Shown here in pieces: positions 7,346 through 15,849 of a stretch of DNA of 64,000 nt. The DNA lies in contig DAHVNW010000002.1 of NCBI GenBank assembly GCA_027319095.1, forward strand, positions 1 to 64,000, read 5' to 3'. Each line of letters starts with the position of its first letter. The first letter of the stretch is position 1. The DNA comes from a bacterium (GTDB lineage: Bacteria > SZUA-79 > Acidulodesulfobacterales > Acidulodesulfobacteraceae). The position numbers were made by a program, and so were the translations under genes. The notes beneath the pieces are model-generated. The model saw nothing but the letters and a program-made list of their open reading frames with translations. It was not told where the DNA came from and searched no databases.

Positions 7346-8593
7346 TCAAATATTTCCGTATAACGGAAATTTATTGCATAAAAGTTTAACTTCCTTTTTT
7401 ACGATATTTTTTATTTCTTCGTTTTCTGGATTTTTCAGGATTTCTGCTATAAGTTCGCCTATTTTTACCATTTCCCTCTCTTTCATTCCCCTAGTCGTAA
7501 CCGCCGGAGTTCCTACTCTTATTCCGCTTGTAACAAAAGGAGACCTCTCGTCGTAAGGAATTTTGTTTTTATTGACGGTTATGCCGACTTCGTCAAGCAA
7601 AGCTTCCGCCTGCTTGCCGGTCATTTCGGATTTTCTGAAATCCACTAATATAAGATGATTGTCGGTGCCTCCCGATACCAGCGAAAATCGGTTATTCTTT
7701 AAAGTATTGGCAAGCGCCGCCGCATTAAAAACAACCTGCCTCTGGTAATTTTTAAAATTTTCTCCTAGCGCTTCTTTAAAGGCAACGGCTTTTGCGGCTA
7801 TTACATGCTCAAGCGGTCCTCCCTGAATTCCCGGAAATATGGCCGAATTCAATTCTTTTTCGTATTTAGCCTTTGCAAGTATAATGCCGCCCCTCGGCCC
7901 TCTAAGGGTTTTATGCGTGGTCGTCGTAACGAAATCGGCATACGGAACCGGGCTCGGATGGATATCGGCGGCTACAAGTCCGGCAATATGCGCCATATCT
8001 ACCATGAGATAGCATCCGGCCTCATCTGCTATATCCCTGAATTTTTTAAAATCTATAATCCTCGGATATGCGCTTGCGCCGGCAATTATCATCTTAGGCT
8101 TATTTTGAAGCGCAATTTTTCTTAGCTCCTCGTAATCTATAGTTTCGGTAGTTTTATTGACTCCGTAAGGAATTATATTAAAATATTTCCCCGAAAAATT
8201 TACCGGGCTTCCGTGCGTTAAATGTCCGCCGTGAGATAAGTCCATGCCCAGAACAGTATCGCCGGGTTTTAAAAATGCGTAAAAAATCGCCATATTGGCT
8301 TGCGAACCTGAATGGGGCTGAACGTTAGCATATTCGGCTTTAAATATCTCTTTAACTCTATCTATAGCAAGCTGTTCGATACTATCTATAAAACCGCATC
8401 CGCCGTAATACCTTTTTTTTGGATATCCTTCGGCATATTTATTAGTTAAAACCGAACCTTGCGCCTGCATAACGGCCGCCGAAACGAAATTTTCGGAAGC
8501 TATAAGCTCTATGGAATTTCTCTGTCTGTAAATTTCTTTTTCTATAAATTCGTAAACTTCGATATCAATTTCTTTTAAATCTTCGAAATTCAA
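7346..8593 (-). CDS. glyA: serine hydroxymethyltransferase
   Basis: GlyA is a PLP enzyme interconverting serine and glycine and feeding one-carbon units to folate. The 415-residue protein shows the full fold: Y-A-E-G-Y-P near 53-58, the cofactor region H-S-G-S-Q-A-N (94-100), and [14 protein letters not shown] with PLP lysine Lys228. It lies between rpiB and nrdR on the same strand with short gaps. Confidence 0.97.
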   Translation of the reverse strand: MNFEDLKEIDIEVYEFIEKEIYRQRNSIELIASENFVSAAVMQAQGSVLTNKYAEGYPKKRYYGGCGFIDSIEQLAIDRVKEIFKAEYANVQPHSGSQANMAIFYAFLKPGDTVLGMDLSHGGHLTHGSPVNFSGKYFNIIPYGVNKTTETIDYEELRKIALQNKPKMIIAGASAYPRIIDFKKFRDIADEAGCYLMVDMAHIAGLVAADIHPSPVPYADFVTTTTHKTLRGPRGGIILAKAKYEKELNSAIFPGIQGGPLEHVIAAKAVAFKEALGENFKNYQRQVVFNAAALANTLKNNRFSLVSGGTDNHLILVDFRKSEMTGKQAEALLDEVGITVNKNKIPYDERSPFVTSGIRVGTPAVTTRGMKEREMVKIGELIAEILKNPENEEIKNIVKKEVKLLCNKFPLYGNI

Positions 8594-8624
8594 TTTATTT
8601 CACCCGAAATTTTAAATTTTAATA

Positions 8625-9095
8625 TTAATTTTTAACGGTTTTATCTACAGATTCTAATTTTTCGATGGAACTTATCTTCGAAATGCGGTTTTCATGCCTT
8701 CCGCTTTCATATTTCGACGACATAAATTTGTCTATATATCTAAAAGCTTCCGTAGATGTCGTCGTTCTCCCGCCAAGAGTTATTATATTGGCATTATTGT
8801 GCGCTTTTGCAAATTCGGCGGTATATTCGTCGTGTATTAAAGCCGCCCGTATGCCGTTAACCTTATTTGCCGATATTTCCATGCCAATACCTGTTCCGCA
8901 AACAAGTATGCCGAAAGAATTTTTGTCCGCATCGTTTTTTAATTCTGTAGCCACTTTAACGGCGTAATCTGGATAATCGACACTTTTTAAAGAATCAGTG
9001 CCCATATCGGCATATCGCATTCCTTTTTCTTTAAGATGTTCTTTAATAGATTCTTTCAATTCAAAACCGGCATGATCCGAACCTAAATAAACCAT
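8625..9095 (-). CDS. rpiB: ribose-5-phosphate isomerase B
   Basis: RpiB interconverts ribose 5-phosphate and ribulose 5-phosphate, the substrate RibBA needs in the neighbouring cluster. The N-terminal S-D-H-A-G-F-E-L-K (6-14) and the active-site loop C-G-T-G-I-G-M with Cys66 are present, plus H-N-N-A-N and the G-G-R-T loop. The protein has 156 residues; the last ten or so are a little longer than usual. The gene starts eight bases after the fabF stop. Confidence 0.95.
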   Translation of the reverse strand: MVYLGSDHAGFELKESIKEHLKEKGMRYADMGTDSLKSVDYPDYAVKVATELKNDADKNSFGILVCGTGIGMEISANKVNGIRAALIHDEYTAEFAKAHNNANIITLGGRTTTSTEAFRYIDKFMSSKYESGRHENRISKISSIEKLESVDKTVKN

Positions 9096-9103
9096 TTATA
9101 AAA

Positions 9104-10360
9104 TTAACCCTCCCATTTTTTAAAAACAAGCGTGGCATTAGTGCCGCCGAAACCGAAAGAATTCGACAAAGCATATTTTATATCGGCTTTTTGCGCGACA
9201 TTGGGTATATAATCCAAGTCGCATTCCGGATCCGGTTCTTCTAAATTTATAGTTGGAGGCATAATGCCGGTATCGACAGTTAAAACGGTCGCAACGGCTT
9301 CTATCCCTCCTGCAGCTCCAAGAGCATGGCCTATCATCGATTTTACCGAACTGATTTTAAGTTTTTTCGCCTTCTCTCCAAAAAGCTGTTTTACCGCTTT
9401 AGTTTCATTCAAATCGTTATAATAAGTGGATGTCCCGTGGGCATTTATATAATCGATATCGTCTTCTTTTATGCCGGCATCTCCTATTGCGTTTTTCATG
9501 CTATAGTATGCCCCTTTGGCTTCTGGATCCGGCGTAGATAAATGATATGCGTCCGAAGATACGCCGTACCCGACTATTTCGGCGTATATTTTTGCCCCTC
9601 TTCTTATAGCGCTATCCATTTCTTCCAATATTACGATACCGGAGCCTTCGCTCACCACAAAACCGTCCCTGTTTTTATCGAAAGGTCTCGACGCTTTTGC
9701 GGGCTCGTCGTTCCTCGTCGATAAAGCTTTCATAGCGTTAAAACCGGAAATGCACAAAGGCGATATGGTAGATTCCGCTCCTCCGGCGATCATAGCGTCG
9801 GCATCACCTCTTGCAATAATTTTATAAGCATCTCCTATGGAATTAGTGCCGGTAGAACAGGCGGAAACCGTGCTTGCATTCGGACCCTTAGCTCCGGTCA
9901 TTATGGATACCTGTCCCGGAGCAAGATTTATCAATAGCATCGGTATAAAAAACGGGGAGATTTTTTTAGGCCCTCCTTCCAAAAGCATAGAATGATATTT
10001 TTCTATGGTCATTAATCCGCCGATTCCGGCTCCTATCCATACGCCGACCATGTGGGCATTGGCCTCGGTAATGTCGAGCCCGGACATATCTAATGCCATT
10101 TTAGAACAGGCAATGGCATAATGTATGAATTGATCCATTTTTTTTACTTCTTTCTTTTCTATAAATTTTTCGGGATCGAATCCTTTAACTTCGCCTGCTA
10201 TCTTTGTGGCATAATCTTGGGCATCGAACCTTGTAATAGGCCCTATTCCGCTTTCTCCTTTAATCATCCTTCCCCAAGAAGTATCCGTATCGTTGCCGAG
10301 CGCGGTAATCATGGAATATCCGGTTACAACCACTCTTCTTTTACAATCTATCTTTTCCAT
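9104..10360 (-). CDS. fabF: beta-ketoacyl-ACP synthase II
   Basis: FabF is the elongating condensing enzyme of type II fatty-acid synthesis. The triad is Cys169 (S-A-C-S-T-G) plus the two histidines in N-A-H-G-T-S-T and K-S-M-I-G-H-A-L-G-A. I start at ATG 10360 (M-E-K-I-D-C-K-R-R-V-V-V-T-G), giving 418 residues, the usual length; an in-frame upstream start at 10429 would add 23 odd residues and run into acpP. No ribosome-binding site precedes the ATG, so it probably depends on translation of acpP just upstream. Confidence 0.96.
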   Translation of the reverse strand: MEKIDCKRRVVVTGYSMITALGNDTDTSWGRMIKGESGIGPITRFDAQDYATKIAGEVKGFDPEKFIEKKEVKKMDQFIHYAIACSKMALDMSGLDITEANAHMVGVWIGAGIGGLMTIEKYHSMLLEGGPKKISPFFIPMLLINLAPGQVSIMTGAKGPNASTVSACSTGTNSIGDAYKIIARGDADAMIAGGAESTISPLCISGFNAMKALSTRNDEPAKASRPFDKNRDGFVVSEGSGIVILEEMDSAIRRGAKIYAEIVGYGVSSDAYHLSTPDPEAKGAYYSMKNAIGDAGIKEDDIDYINAHGTSTYYNDLNETKAVKQLFGEKAKKLKISSVKSMIGHALGAAGGIEAVATVLTVDTGIMPPTINLEEPDPECDLDYIPNVAQKADIKYALSNSFGFGGTNATLVFKKWEG

Positions 10361-10394
10361 AATAAAAAAACAATAAAGATATTGAAATAAAAAA

Positions 10395-10628
10395 TTATTT
10401 TGCGTGTTCGTCGATATATGAAACCGCATCTTGAACAGTTTTTATTTTTTCGGCATCTTCATCGGATATTTCTATTCCGAATTCTTCCTCGAATGCCATA
10501 ACTAATTCTACGGTATCTAAAGAATCAGCTCCGAGGTCTTCAACGAATGACGCCTCGTTAGTAACCTCGTCCGGCGTAACCCCCAACTGCTCTATTATTA
10601 TTTCTTTAACTTTGCTTTCTACTGACAT
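10395..10628 (-). CDS. acpP: acyl carrier protein
   Basis: This is a 77-residue acidic helical carrier protein. Ser36 in L-G-A-D-S-L-D is the 4'-phosphopantetheine attachment site. A very strong ribosome-binding site (AAGGAGGGGGTG) precedes the ATG, in keeping with the high expression of ACP. It lies between fabG and fabF, the standard order. Confidence 0.98.
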   Translation of the reverse strand: MSVESKVKEIIIEQLGVTPDEVTNEASFVEDLGADSLDTVELVMAFEEEFGIEISDEDAEKIKTVQDAVSYIDEHAK

Positions 10629-10660
10629 TTAATTTCACCCCCTCCTTTTCATTATTTATT

Positions 10661-10687
10661 CGGGGACAGATTTAAAATCTGTCTCCG
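10661..10687. repeat. 27-bp near-perfect palindrome between fabG and acpP
   Basis: Arms of nine bases (GACAGATTT at 10665-10673 and its complement at 10675-10683) surround a single A at 10674; outside them three more positions pair after one mismatch. The GGGGACAG...CTGTCTCC form resembles REP-type palindromes mobilised by RAYT transposases, but it could also be an operator or an mRNA-stabilising hairpin ahead of acpP. I see no second copy of the palindrome in this window. Confidence 0.75.
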
Positions 10688-10696
10688 GTTTTTATA

Positions 10697-11449
10697 TTAC
10701 ATATACATTCCGCCGTTAACATTTAGAACGGTACCGGTTATATAAGCGGAAAGTTCAGAGCATAAAAACAATGCGGCATTTGCAATTTCCTCAGGTTCGG
10801 CTATCGTGCCAAGCGGAATTCCCTTTTTTATTGCATTTTTAACGTCTTCGGGGAGTCTATCGGTCATAACCGTCTTTATAAAACCGGGGGCTATAGCATT
10901 TGCAAGAATCCCTCTTGCCGCATATTCCTTTGCCACCGATTTCGTAAAGGCTATAATGCCGGCTTTAGACGCCGCATAATTTGCTTGCCCGGAATTGCCC
11001 ATTTCGCCTATAACAGAAGCTATATTTATTATCCTGCCCGATTTTGCTTTAATCATATGTCTTAAAGCGCTTTTCGTAATGTAAAAGGTTCCGTTTAAAT
11101 TAACGTTTATTACGTCGAGCCAATCTTCGTCACTCATTCTTATTAGTAATCCGTCCTTAACTATACCTGCATTATTAACTAAAATATCGATTTTAGATTC
11201 CTTATCGATAATTTTTTGGATCGTGTCCGATATTTTCATGGAATTTTTAATATCTAATTTATAAAAATCAAATTCCGGCGAAATTTTTTTAATTTCGTCT
11301 TGAACGCTTATAAATCTTTCTTCGTTCATACCTATTATTATAACTCTTGCACCGGCTTTAAGTAAAACCCGCGATATAGAAAGCCCTATTCCAGAATAGC
11401 CTCCCGTAACTACAGCCGTTTTACCTGTAAGTTCGATACAGACAGACAC
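10697..11449 (-). CDS. fabG: 3-oxoacyl-ACP reductase
   Basis: FabG is an NADPH-dependent short-chain dehydrogenase of 250 residues. The cofactor glycines are in G-G-Y-S-G-I-G (16-22), then N-N-A-G (92-95), and the catalytic Ser145, Tyr158 and Lys162. Its place directly before acpP and after fabD marks it as the fatty-acid enzyme rather than a stray SDR. Confidence 0.95.
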   Translation of the reverse strand: MSVCIELTGKTAVVTGGYSGIGLSISRVLLKAGARVIIIGMNEERFISVQDEIKKISPEFDFYKLDIKNSMKISDTIQKIIDKESKIDILVNNAGIVKDGLLIRMSDEDWLDVINVNLNGTFYITKSALRHMIKAKSGRIINIASVIGEMGNSGQANYAASKAGIIAFTKSVAKEYAARGILANAIAPGFIKTVMTDRLPEDVKNAIKKGIPLGTIAEPEEIANAALFLCSELSAYITGTVLNVNGGMYM

Positions 11450-11497
11450 ATTAAGCCTCCATTTTATGAGGCATCAGATTCCAAATCATGATGCCTT

Positions 11498-12457
11498 TCA
11501 ACATTGTTGCGCTAATTTTTTAATAGCGGCAACTGAATTTACAGAAACCGCATCCGCATTTTTATCTATTCTTTTAATAAGTCCGCTTAAAATGCCGGAT
11601 GGACCTATTTCGATAAATTTGGAAACTCCGAATATTTTTTCCATATTGATTATAATATGTTTCCACATAACCGGAGAAATTATCTGACCTAAAAGAAGCC
11701 TGACGACGTCTTCTTTTTTGGAATAATTAAACGAAGTTGCGTTGGAAAATATGTCGCATCCGGCGTCGTAAAACCAGTCTTGTTCAATATACGATTTAAG
11801 ATTTTCCATTGCGCTTTGCATAAAAGGGGTATGAAACGGGGCGCTGACCGGAAGAACAAAAGTCTTTTTAGCCCCCTTCTCTTTAAGAGCCGAACATGTT
11901 TCGTCGACAAAAGACGACAAACCCGATATTACGATTTGTAACTGCGAATTAAAATTAGCCATAAAAACGCCATGTTCTTTTTTTGAATTATTAATTTCGT
12001 CTAAAACCGATTTTATCGTATTTTCGTCAAGCCCGATTATGGCAGCCATTTTGCCGAATCCAACGGGACAGGCGGTCTGCATAAAAAATCCTCTTTTTTT
12101 GGCAATTAAAAGAGCATGTCCAAAATCTACAGTTCCGGCGAAAACGTTTGCGCTGTATTCGCCAAGACTGTGTCCCGAAACGCATGACGGTTTTAATCCT
12201 ATTTCATTTTCTATAACCCTTAGTATAGCTATGCTAACGGTCAAAAGGGCAGGCTGGGTATTTTCGGTCAGGTTTAGCGCCGCTTCGTCGTCTCCAAGAA
12301 TCAATTTTTTCATATTCAGTCCTAAAACATCGGAGGATTCTTCCAAAACCTGGCGGGCGCAGGCAAAATTTTCAAAAATATCTTTTCCCATGCCTGCATG
12401 CTGTGATCCCTGCCCGGGAAAAACATATGCAAGGTTTGAATTTGACGATTTTTCCAT
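11498..12457 (-). CDS. fabD: malonyl-CoA:ACP transacylase
   Basis: FabD loads malonate on ACP. Residues show F-P-G-Q-G-S-Q (13-19), the nucleophile elbow G-H-S-L-G-E with Ser97, and the partner histidine in S-A-P-F-H-T-P-F-M near 208. At 319 residues it is of normal length. The gene lies 74 bases after fabK and 48 before fabG. Confidence 0.95.
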   Translation of the reverse strand: MEKSSNSNLAYVFPGQGSQHAGMGKDIFENFACARQVLEESSDVLGLNMKKLILGDDEAALNLTENTQPALLTVSIAILRVIENEIGLKPSCVSGHSLGEYSANVFAGTVDFGHALLIAKKRGFFMQTACPVGFGKMAAIIGLDENTIKSVLDEINNSKKEHGVFMANFNSQLQIVISGLSSFVDETCSALKEKGAKKTFVLPVSAPFHTPFMQSAMENLKSYIEQDWFYDAGCDIFSNATSFNYSKKEDVVRLLLGQIISPVMWKHIIINMEKIFGVSKFIEIGPSGILSGLIKRIDKNADAVSVNSVAAIKKLAQQC

Positions 12458-12531
12458 TTATTTCTTTATGATTTTATATATTTTAATTTATAATTTTTAA
12501 TAAAATAATACTTTATATTGCGATATTTTAA

Positions 12532-13476
12532 TTATTTTACAAATTTATTGAAACTTTTAATAAATTCTTCGGTCTGCGAAACAATTTCATCTATAACTTC
12601 CTGAACGGTTTTTTCTTCTTTAATGAGACCGGCAATCTGTCCGCTCATTAAAGAACCCATTTCTACGTCTCCGTCGACGGAAGCCGCTTTTAGTTTGCCT
12701 GTTCCAAGTTTTTCGTATTCCAAAACAGGAGAACATTTTTCTTCTAATTCTAGAAATATCCTGGATAATTTGTTTTTTAAAACCCTTACCGGGTGTCCTG
12801 TAGGTCTTCCGGTAACTACGGTATCCCTATCCGAAGCCTTTAACACCATGTCTTTCCAATTTTGATGCACATGACATTCCTTAGTCGCAAGAAATCTGGT
12901 TCCCATCTGAATACCGCTTGCACCAAGGCATAAAGCAGCGGCAAACCCCCTGTAATCAGCAATCCCTCCAGCCGCTATAACCGGAATATTCACGGCATCC
13001 GCAACCTGCGGAACTATTACCATAGTAGTAAGTTCGCCTATATGGCCTCCTGATTCCGTTCCTTCTGCTATAACGGCATCAGCTCCGGCTTTTTCCATCC
13101 TTTTTGCTAAAGCCGTGGATGGAATTACCGGTATAACTTTTATTCCGGCATCGTGAAATTTTTTTACATAAGGCCCAGCATTGCCAGCGCCTGTCGTAAC
13201 GGCCGAAACGCCTTCTTTTATGACGGCATCCACAAGTTCGTCTATATAACTTAAATAAAGTATCAGGTTTACCCCGAAAGGCTTGTCGGTATTCTCTTTT
13301 GCTTTTTTAATTTCTTGAATAAGCATCTCGGGCGGCATCTGTCCGGCTCCTATTATACCCAGTCCACCGGCATTAGAAACGGCGCTTGCAAGTTTATAGT
13401 TAGACGCCCAAGCCATTCCGCCTTGAAAAATCGGATATTTAATGCCGAGCATTCCGCATATGCGCGATTCTATCAT
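12532..13476 (-). CDS. fabK: enoyl-ACP reductase II (FabK), FMN-dependent
   Basis: This is a TIM-barrel flavoprotein of the nitronate monooxygenase/FabK family (314 residues). Visible are the start K-Y-P-I-F-Q-G-G-M-A-W, A-E-G-T-E-S-G-G-H-I-G around 137-147, A-A-G-G-I-A-D and the phosphate-binding G-A-S-G-I-Q-M-G-T-R-F. Its position between fabH and fabD argues for the enoyl-ACP reductase role, the last step of each elongation cycle. No FabI is present in the window. FabK enzymes are known to be insensitive to triclosan. Confidence 0.88.
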   Translation of the reverse strand: MIESRICGMLGIKYPIFQGGMAWASNYKLASAVSNAGGLGIIGAGQMPPEMLIQEIKKAKENTDKPFGVNLILYLSYIDELVDAVIKEGVSAVTTGAGNAGPYVKKFHDAGIKVIPVIPSTALAKRMEKAGADAVIAEGTESGGHIGELTTMVIVPQVADAVNIPVIAAGGIADYRGFAAALCLGASGIQMGTRFLATKECHVHQNWKDMVLKASDRDTVVTGRPTGHPVRVLKNKLSRIFLELEEKCSPVLEYEKLGTGKLKAASVDGDVEMGSLMSGQIAGLIKEEKTVQEVIDEIVSQTEEFIKSFNKFVK

Positions 13477-13575
13477 TTCTTTTTTCCAGTTTTATTATAT
13501 ATTTCATAAAAACAATGATGTTACAATGTGTCCAAAATTGAATTCTGGTATCTATCTTTCTATAGCTGCAATATG

Positions 13576-14559
13576 TTACCATCTGATTATTGAAGATGCC
13601 CACGTCAAACCGGCGCCGATAGCGTCTATCAATACAAGGTCGCCTTCTTTTAAACGTCCTAACCTATAAGCCTCATCAAGGGCAATAGGTATCGAGCCGC
13701 TTGAAGTATTGCCGTATTTTTCGACGTTAATGAAGACCTTTTCCATAGGAAAACATAATTTTTTCGCCGTTGCTTCTATAATTCTGATATTTGCCTGATG
13801 AGGAACGAATAAATCTATATCTTCTGGTTTAAGATTGTTAAATTTTATGGCTTCTTCGGCTACGGCCTTAAGATAATTGACGGCATATCTAAAAAGTTCA
13901 GAGCCTTTCATTTTAATATAATGCTCGCGCGCATTAACGCTTTCAAGGCTTGCCGGCATTAAAGAACCACCGGCGTTTAGCATAAGAATATCGTCATGCC
14001 CTCCTTCAGAATGCATATGGGTAGACAAAATACCGCGGTTGTTCCACATATTTGCAGTAAGCACGACTGCTCCTCCGCCGTCTCCAAATAAAACGCATGT
14101 CGACCTGTCTTTATAATCGGTAATCCTCGAAAGCAGGTCCGCTCCGATAACTAAAACATTTTTATATTTGCCGGATTTAATAAAGCTGTCCGCTACCGAC
14201 AAGGAATATATAAAACCGCTGCATCCCGCGCTGATATCGAAAGCCGCCGCATTTTTAAGTCCTAATTTTTCCTGCACTATGCAGGAAGTCGAAGGGAAAA
14301 TCATATCCGGCGTAATAGTCCCTATAAGTATAAGTTCTATATCGGACGATTTTAACCCTGAAAGCTTAATCGCTTTTTTTGCGGCTTCCGCTGCTATATC
14401 CGAAGTGACGATTCCTTTTTCCGCAATTCTACGTTCTTTTATACCGGTTCGAGAAGTAATCCATTCATCCGACGTATCGACCATATTGCATAAATCATAG
14501 TTCGTCAGTATTGTTTCGGGGAAATAAGAGCCGATTCCTATTATTTTAGAATATATCAT
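13576..14559 (-). CDS. fabH: beta-ketoacyl-ACP synthase III
   Basis: FabH starts fatty-acid synthesis by condensing an acyl-CoA with malonyl-ACP. Catalytic Cys113 is in S-A-G-C-S-G-F, the histidine in P-H-Q-A-N-I-R, and the asparagine in Y-G-N-T-S-S-G-S. The length of 327 is normal. The stop codon of plsX lies three bases before the fabH start, so they are coupled. Confidence 0.97.
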   Translation of the reverse strand: MIYSKIIGIGSYFPETILTNYDLCNMVDTSDEWITSRTGIKERRIAEKGIVTSDIAAEAAKKAIKLSGLKSSDIELILIGTITPDMIFPSTSCIVQEKLGLKNAAAFDISAGCSGFIYSLSVADSFIKSGKYKNVLVIGADLLSRITDYKDRSTCVLFGDGGGAVVLTANMWNNRGILSTHMHSEGGHDDILMLNAGGSLMPASLESVNAREHYIKMKGSELFRYAVNYLKAVAEEAIKFNNLKPEDIDLFVPHQANIRIIEATAKKLCFPMEKVFINVEKYGNTSSGSIPIALDEAYRLGRLKEGDLVLIDAIGAGLTWASSIIRW

Positions 14560-14562
14560 AAT

Positions 14563-15576
14563 TTATTCGCAGATGTTTTTTGCGTTTGATTCTATTTTGT
14601 TGCTGATATTAACAATTATTCCCTTTTCCACAAAATGTTTTGCAACTAATATAGCGCTTGTTAAAGCTTTTGCGCTTGCTCCGCCGTGCGCTATAAAAAC
14701 CGGCCCGTTGACTCCTAGAAGCGGCGCTCCGCCGTATTCGTTATGATCGACAAGTTTTTTAAATTTTTTTAAAGACTTTCTTGCCATAAAAAAACCGAGT
14801 TTAGCCGTAAGACTCTTATTTATTTCTTCCTTCAGCAAATTAAAAATGGTTTCGGCTAATGTTTCTGCCGCCTTTAAAATTACGTTGCCCGTAAATCCGT
14901 CGCATACTACTACGTCAACCTTACCGTTAAATATCTCTCTCCCTTCCACATAGCCGTAAAAATTTAAATCCGTATTTTTAATTAATACAAAAGCCTCTCT
15001 CGTAAGGTCGTTTCCTTTCGACGATTCTTCGCCATTGCTCAATAATCCTACTTTTGGGTTATTTATGCCTTTCATAAAAGACGCATATTCGGCGCCCATT
15101 ATTGCAAATTCTGCAAGATGATAAGGCTTAACGTCCACGTTTGCTCCGGCGTCTATTAAAACGGTGTATCCCCCCATTGCCGGCATAATCGTCGCTATAG
15201 CGGGTCTGTCTATCCCCTTGATTCTTTTAAAAACAAACATCGCGATTGCTAAAGACGCTCCGCTGTTGCCTGCGCTTATAATTGCATCGGCTTCCCTATT
15301 TTTAACGAGTTCATAGGCAATGCGCATGGACGAATTCTTTTTGTTCCTTACAATAGAAGATGGAGAATCGTCCATCGTTATGCGTTCTGGCGCATTTACC
15401 ACTTTAATCCTCGAGCCGTTATAATTATTTTTTTTAATAGCGTTGTTTAAGACGGCTTCGTCCCCCGCAATAATAATCTCTAAATCGTCATTAGATTCGA
15501 CCGCCGATAAAGCCCCCATAACCTCCGGTTCCGGAGCACTATCTGAGCCGAAACCGTCCAATGCTATTCTAATCAT
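14563..15576 (-). CDS. plsX: phosphate acyltransferase PlsX
   Basis: PlsX converts acyl-ACP to acyl phosphate for phosphatidic acid synthesis by PlsY/PlsC at the membrane. The opening I-A-L-D-G-F-G-S-D-S-A-P (3-14), S-A-G-N-S-G-A near 101-107 and D-G-F-T-G-N-V-I-L-K are typical; 337 residues is normal. The canonical D-A-M-G-G-D opening of many PlsX reads D-G-F-G-S-D here. It sits between rpmF and fabH as in most bacteria. Confidence 0.94.
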   Translation of the reverse strand: MIRIALDGFGSDSAPEPEVMGALSAVESNDDLEIIIAGDEAVLNNAIKKNNYNGSRIKVVNAPERITMDDSPSSIVRNKKNSSMRIAYELVKNREADAIISAGNSGASLAIAMFVFKRIKGIDRPAIATIMPAMGGYTVLIDAGANVDVKPYHLAEFAIMGAEYASFMKGINNPKVGLLSNGEESSKGNDLTREAFVLIKNTDLNFYGYVEGREIFNGKVDVVVCDGFTGNVILKAAETLAETIFNLLKEEINKSLTAKLGFFMARKSLKKFKKLVDHNEYGGAPLLGVNGPVFIAHGGASAKALTSAILVAKHFVEKGIIVNISNKIESNAKNICE

Positions 15577-15596
15577 TAACGGACTCCAGATTTTTA

Positions 15597-15788
15597 TTAA
15601 GCCTGATCCTGCGCCTTTTCGACTATGATTTTTCTTCCCCTGTAAGTTTTACAGTTTGGACACATTCTGTGCGAAAGAATGGGTTCCCCGCAATTAGGAC
15701 ATTTTGAATAGTTTACGGGCGTAAGGCTGTCATGCGTTCTTCTTTTATCCCGCCTGCACCTTGAATGCCTTTTCTTTGGATTTGCCAT
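15597..15788 (-). CDS. rpmF: 50S ribosomal protein L32
   Basis: L32 is a 63-residue basic ribosomal protein starting M-A-N-P-K-K-R-H-S-R. It is the zinc-binding (C+) form: Cys30, Cys33, Cys43 and Cys46. The rpmF-plsX-fabH order is widespread. The DUF177 gene often found before rpmF is absent; valS lies upstream instead. Confidence 0.97.
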   Translation of the reverse strand: MANPKKRHSRCRRDKRRTHDSLTPVNYSKCPNCGEPILSHRMCPNCKTYRGRKIIVEKAQDQA

Positions 15789-15849
15789 TTAATTCTCCTT
15801 TATAAAAATATATGCTATATTATTAAATTAAAATTATAAAATGTCAATT

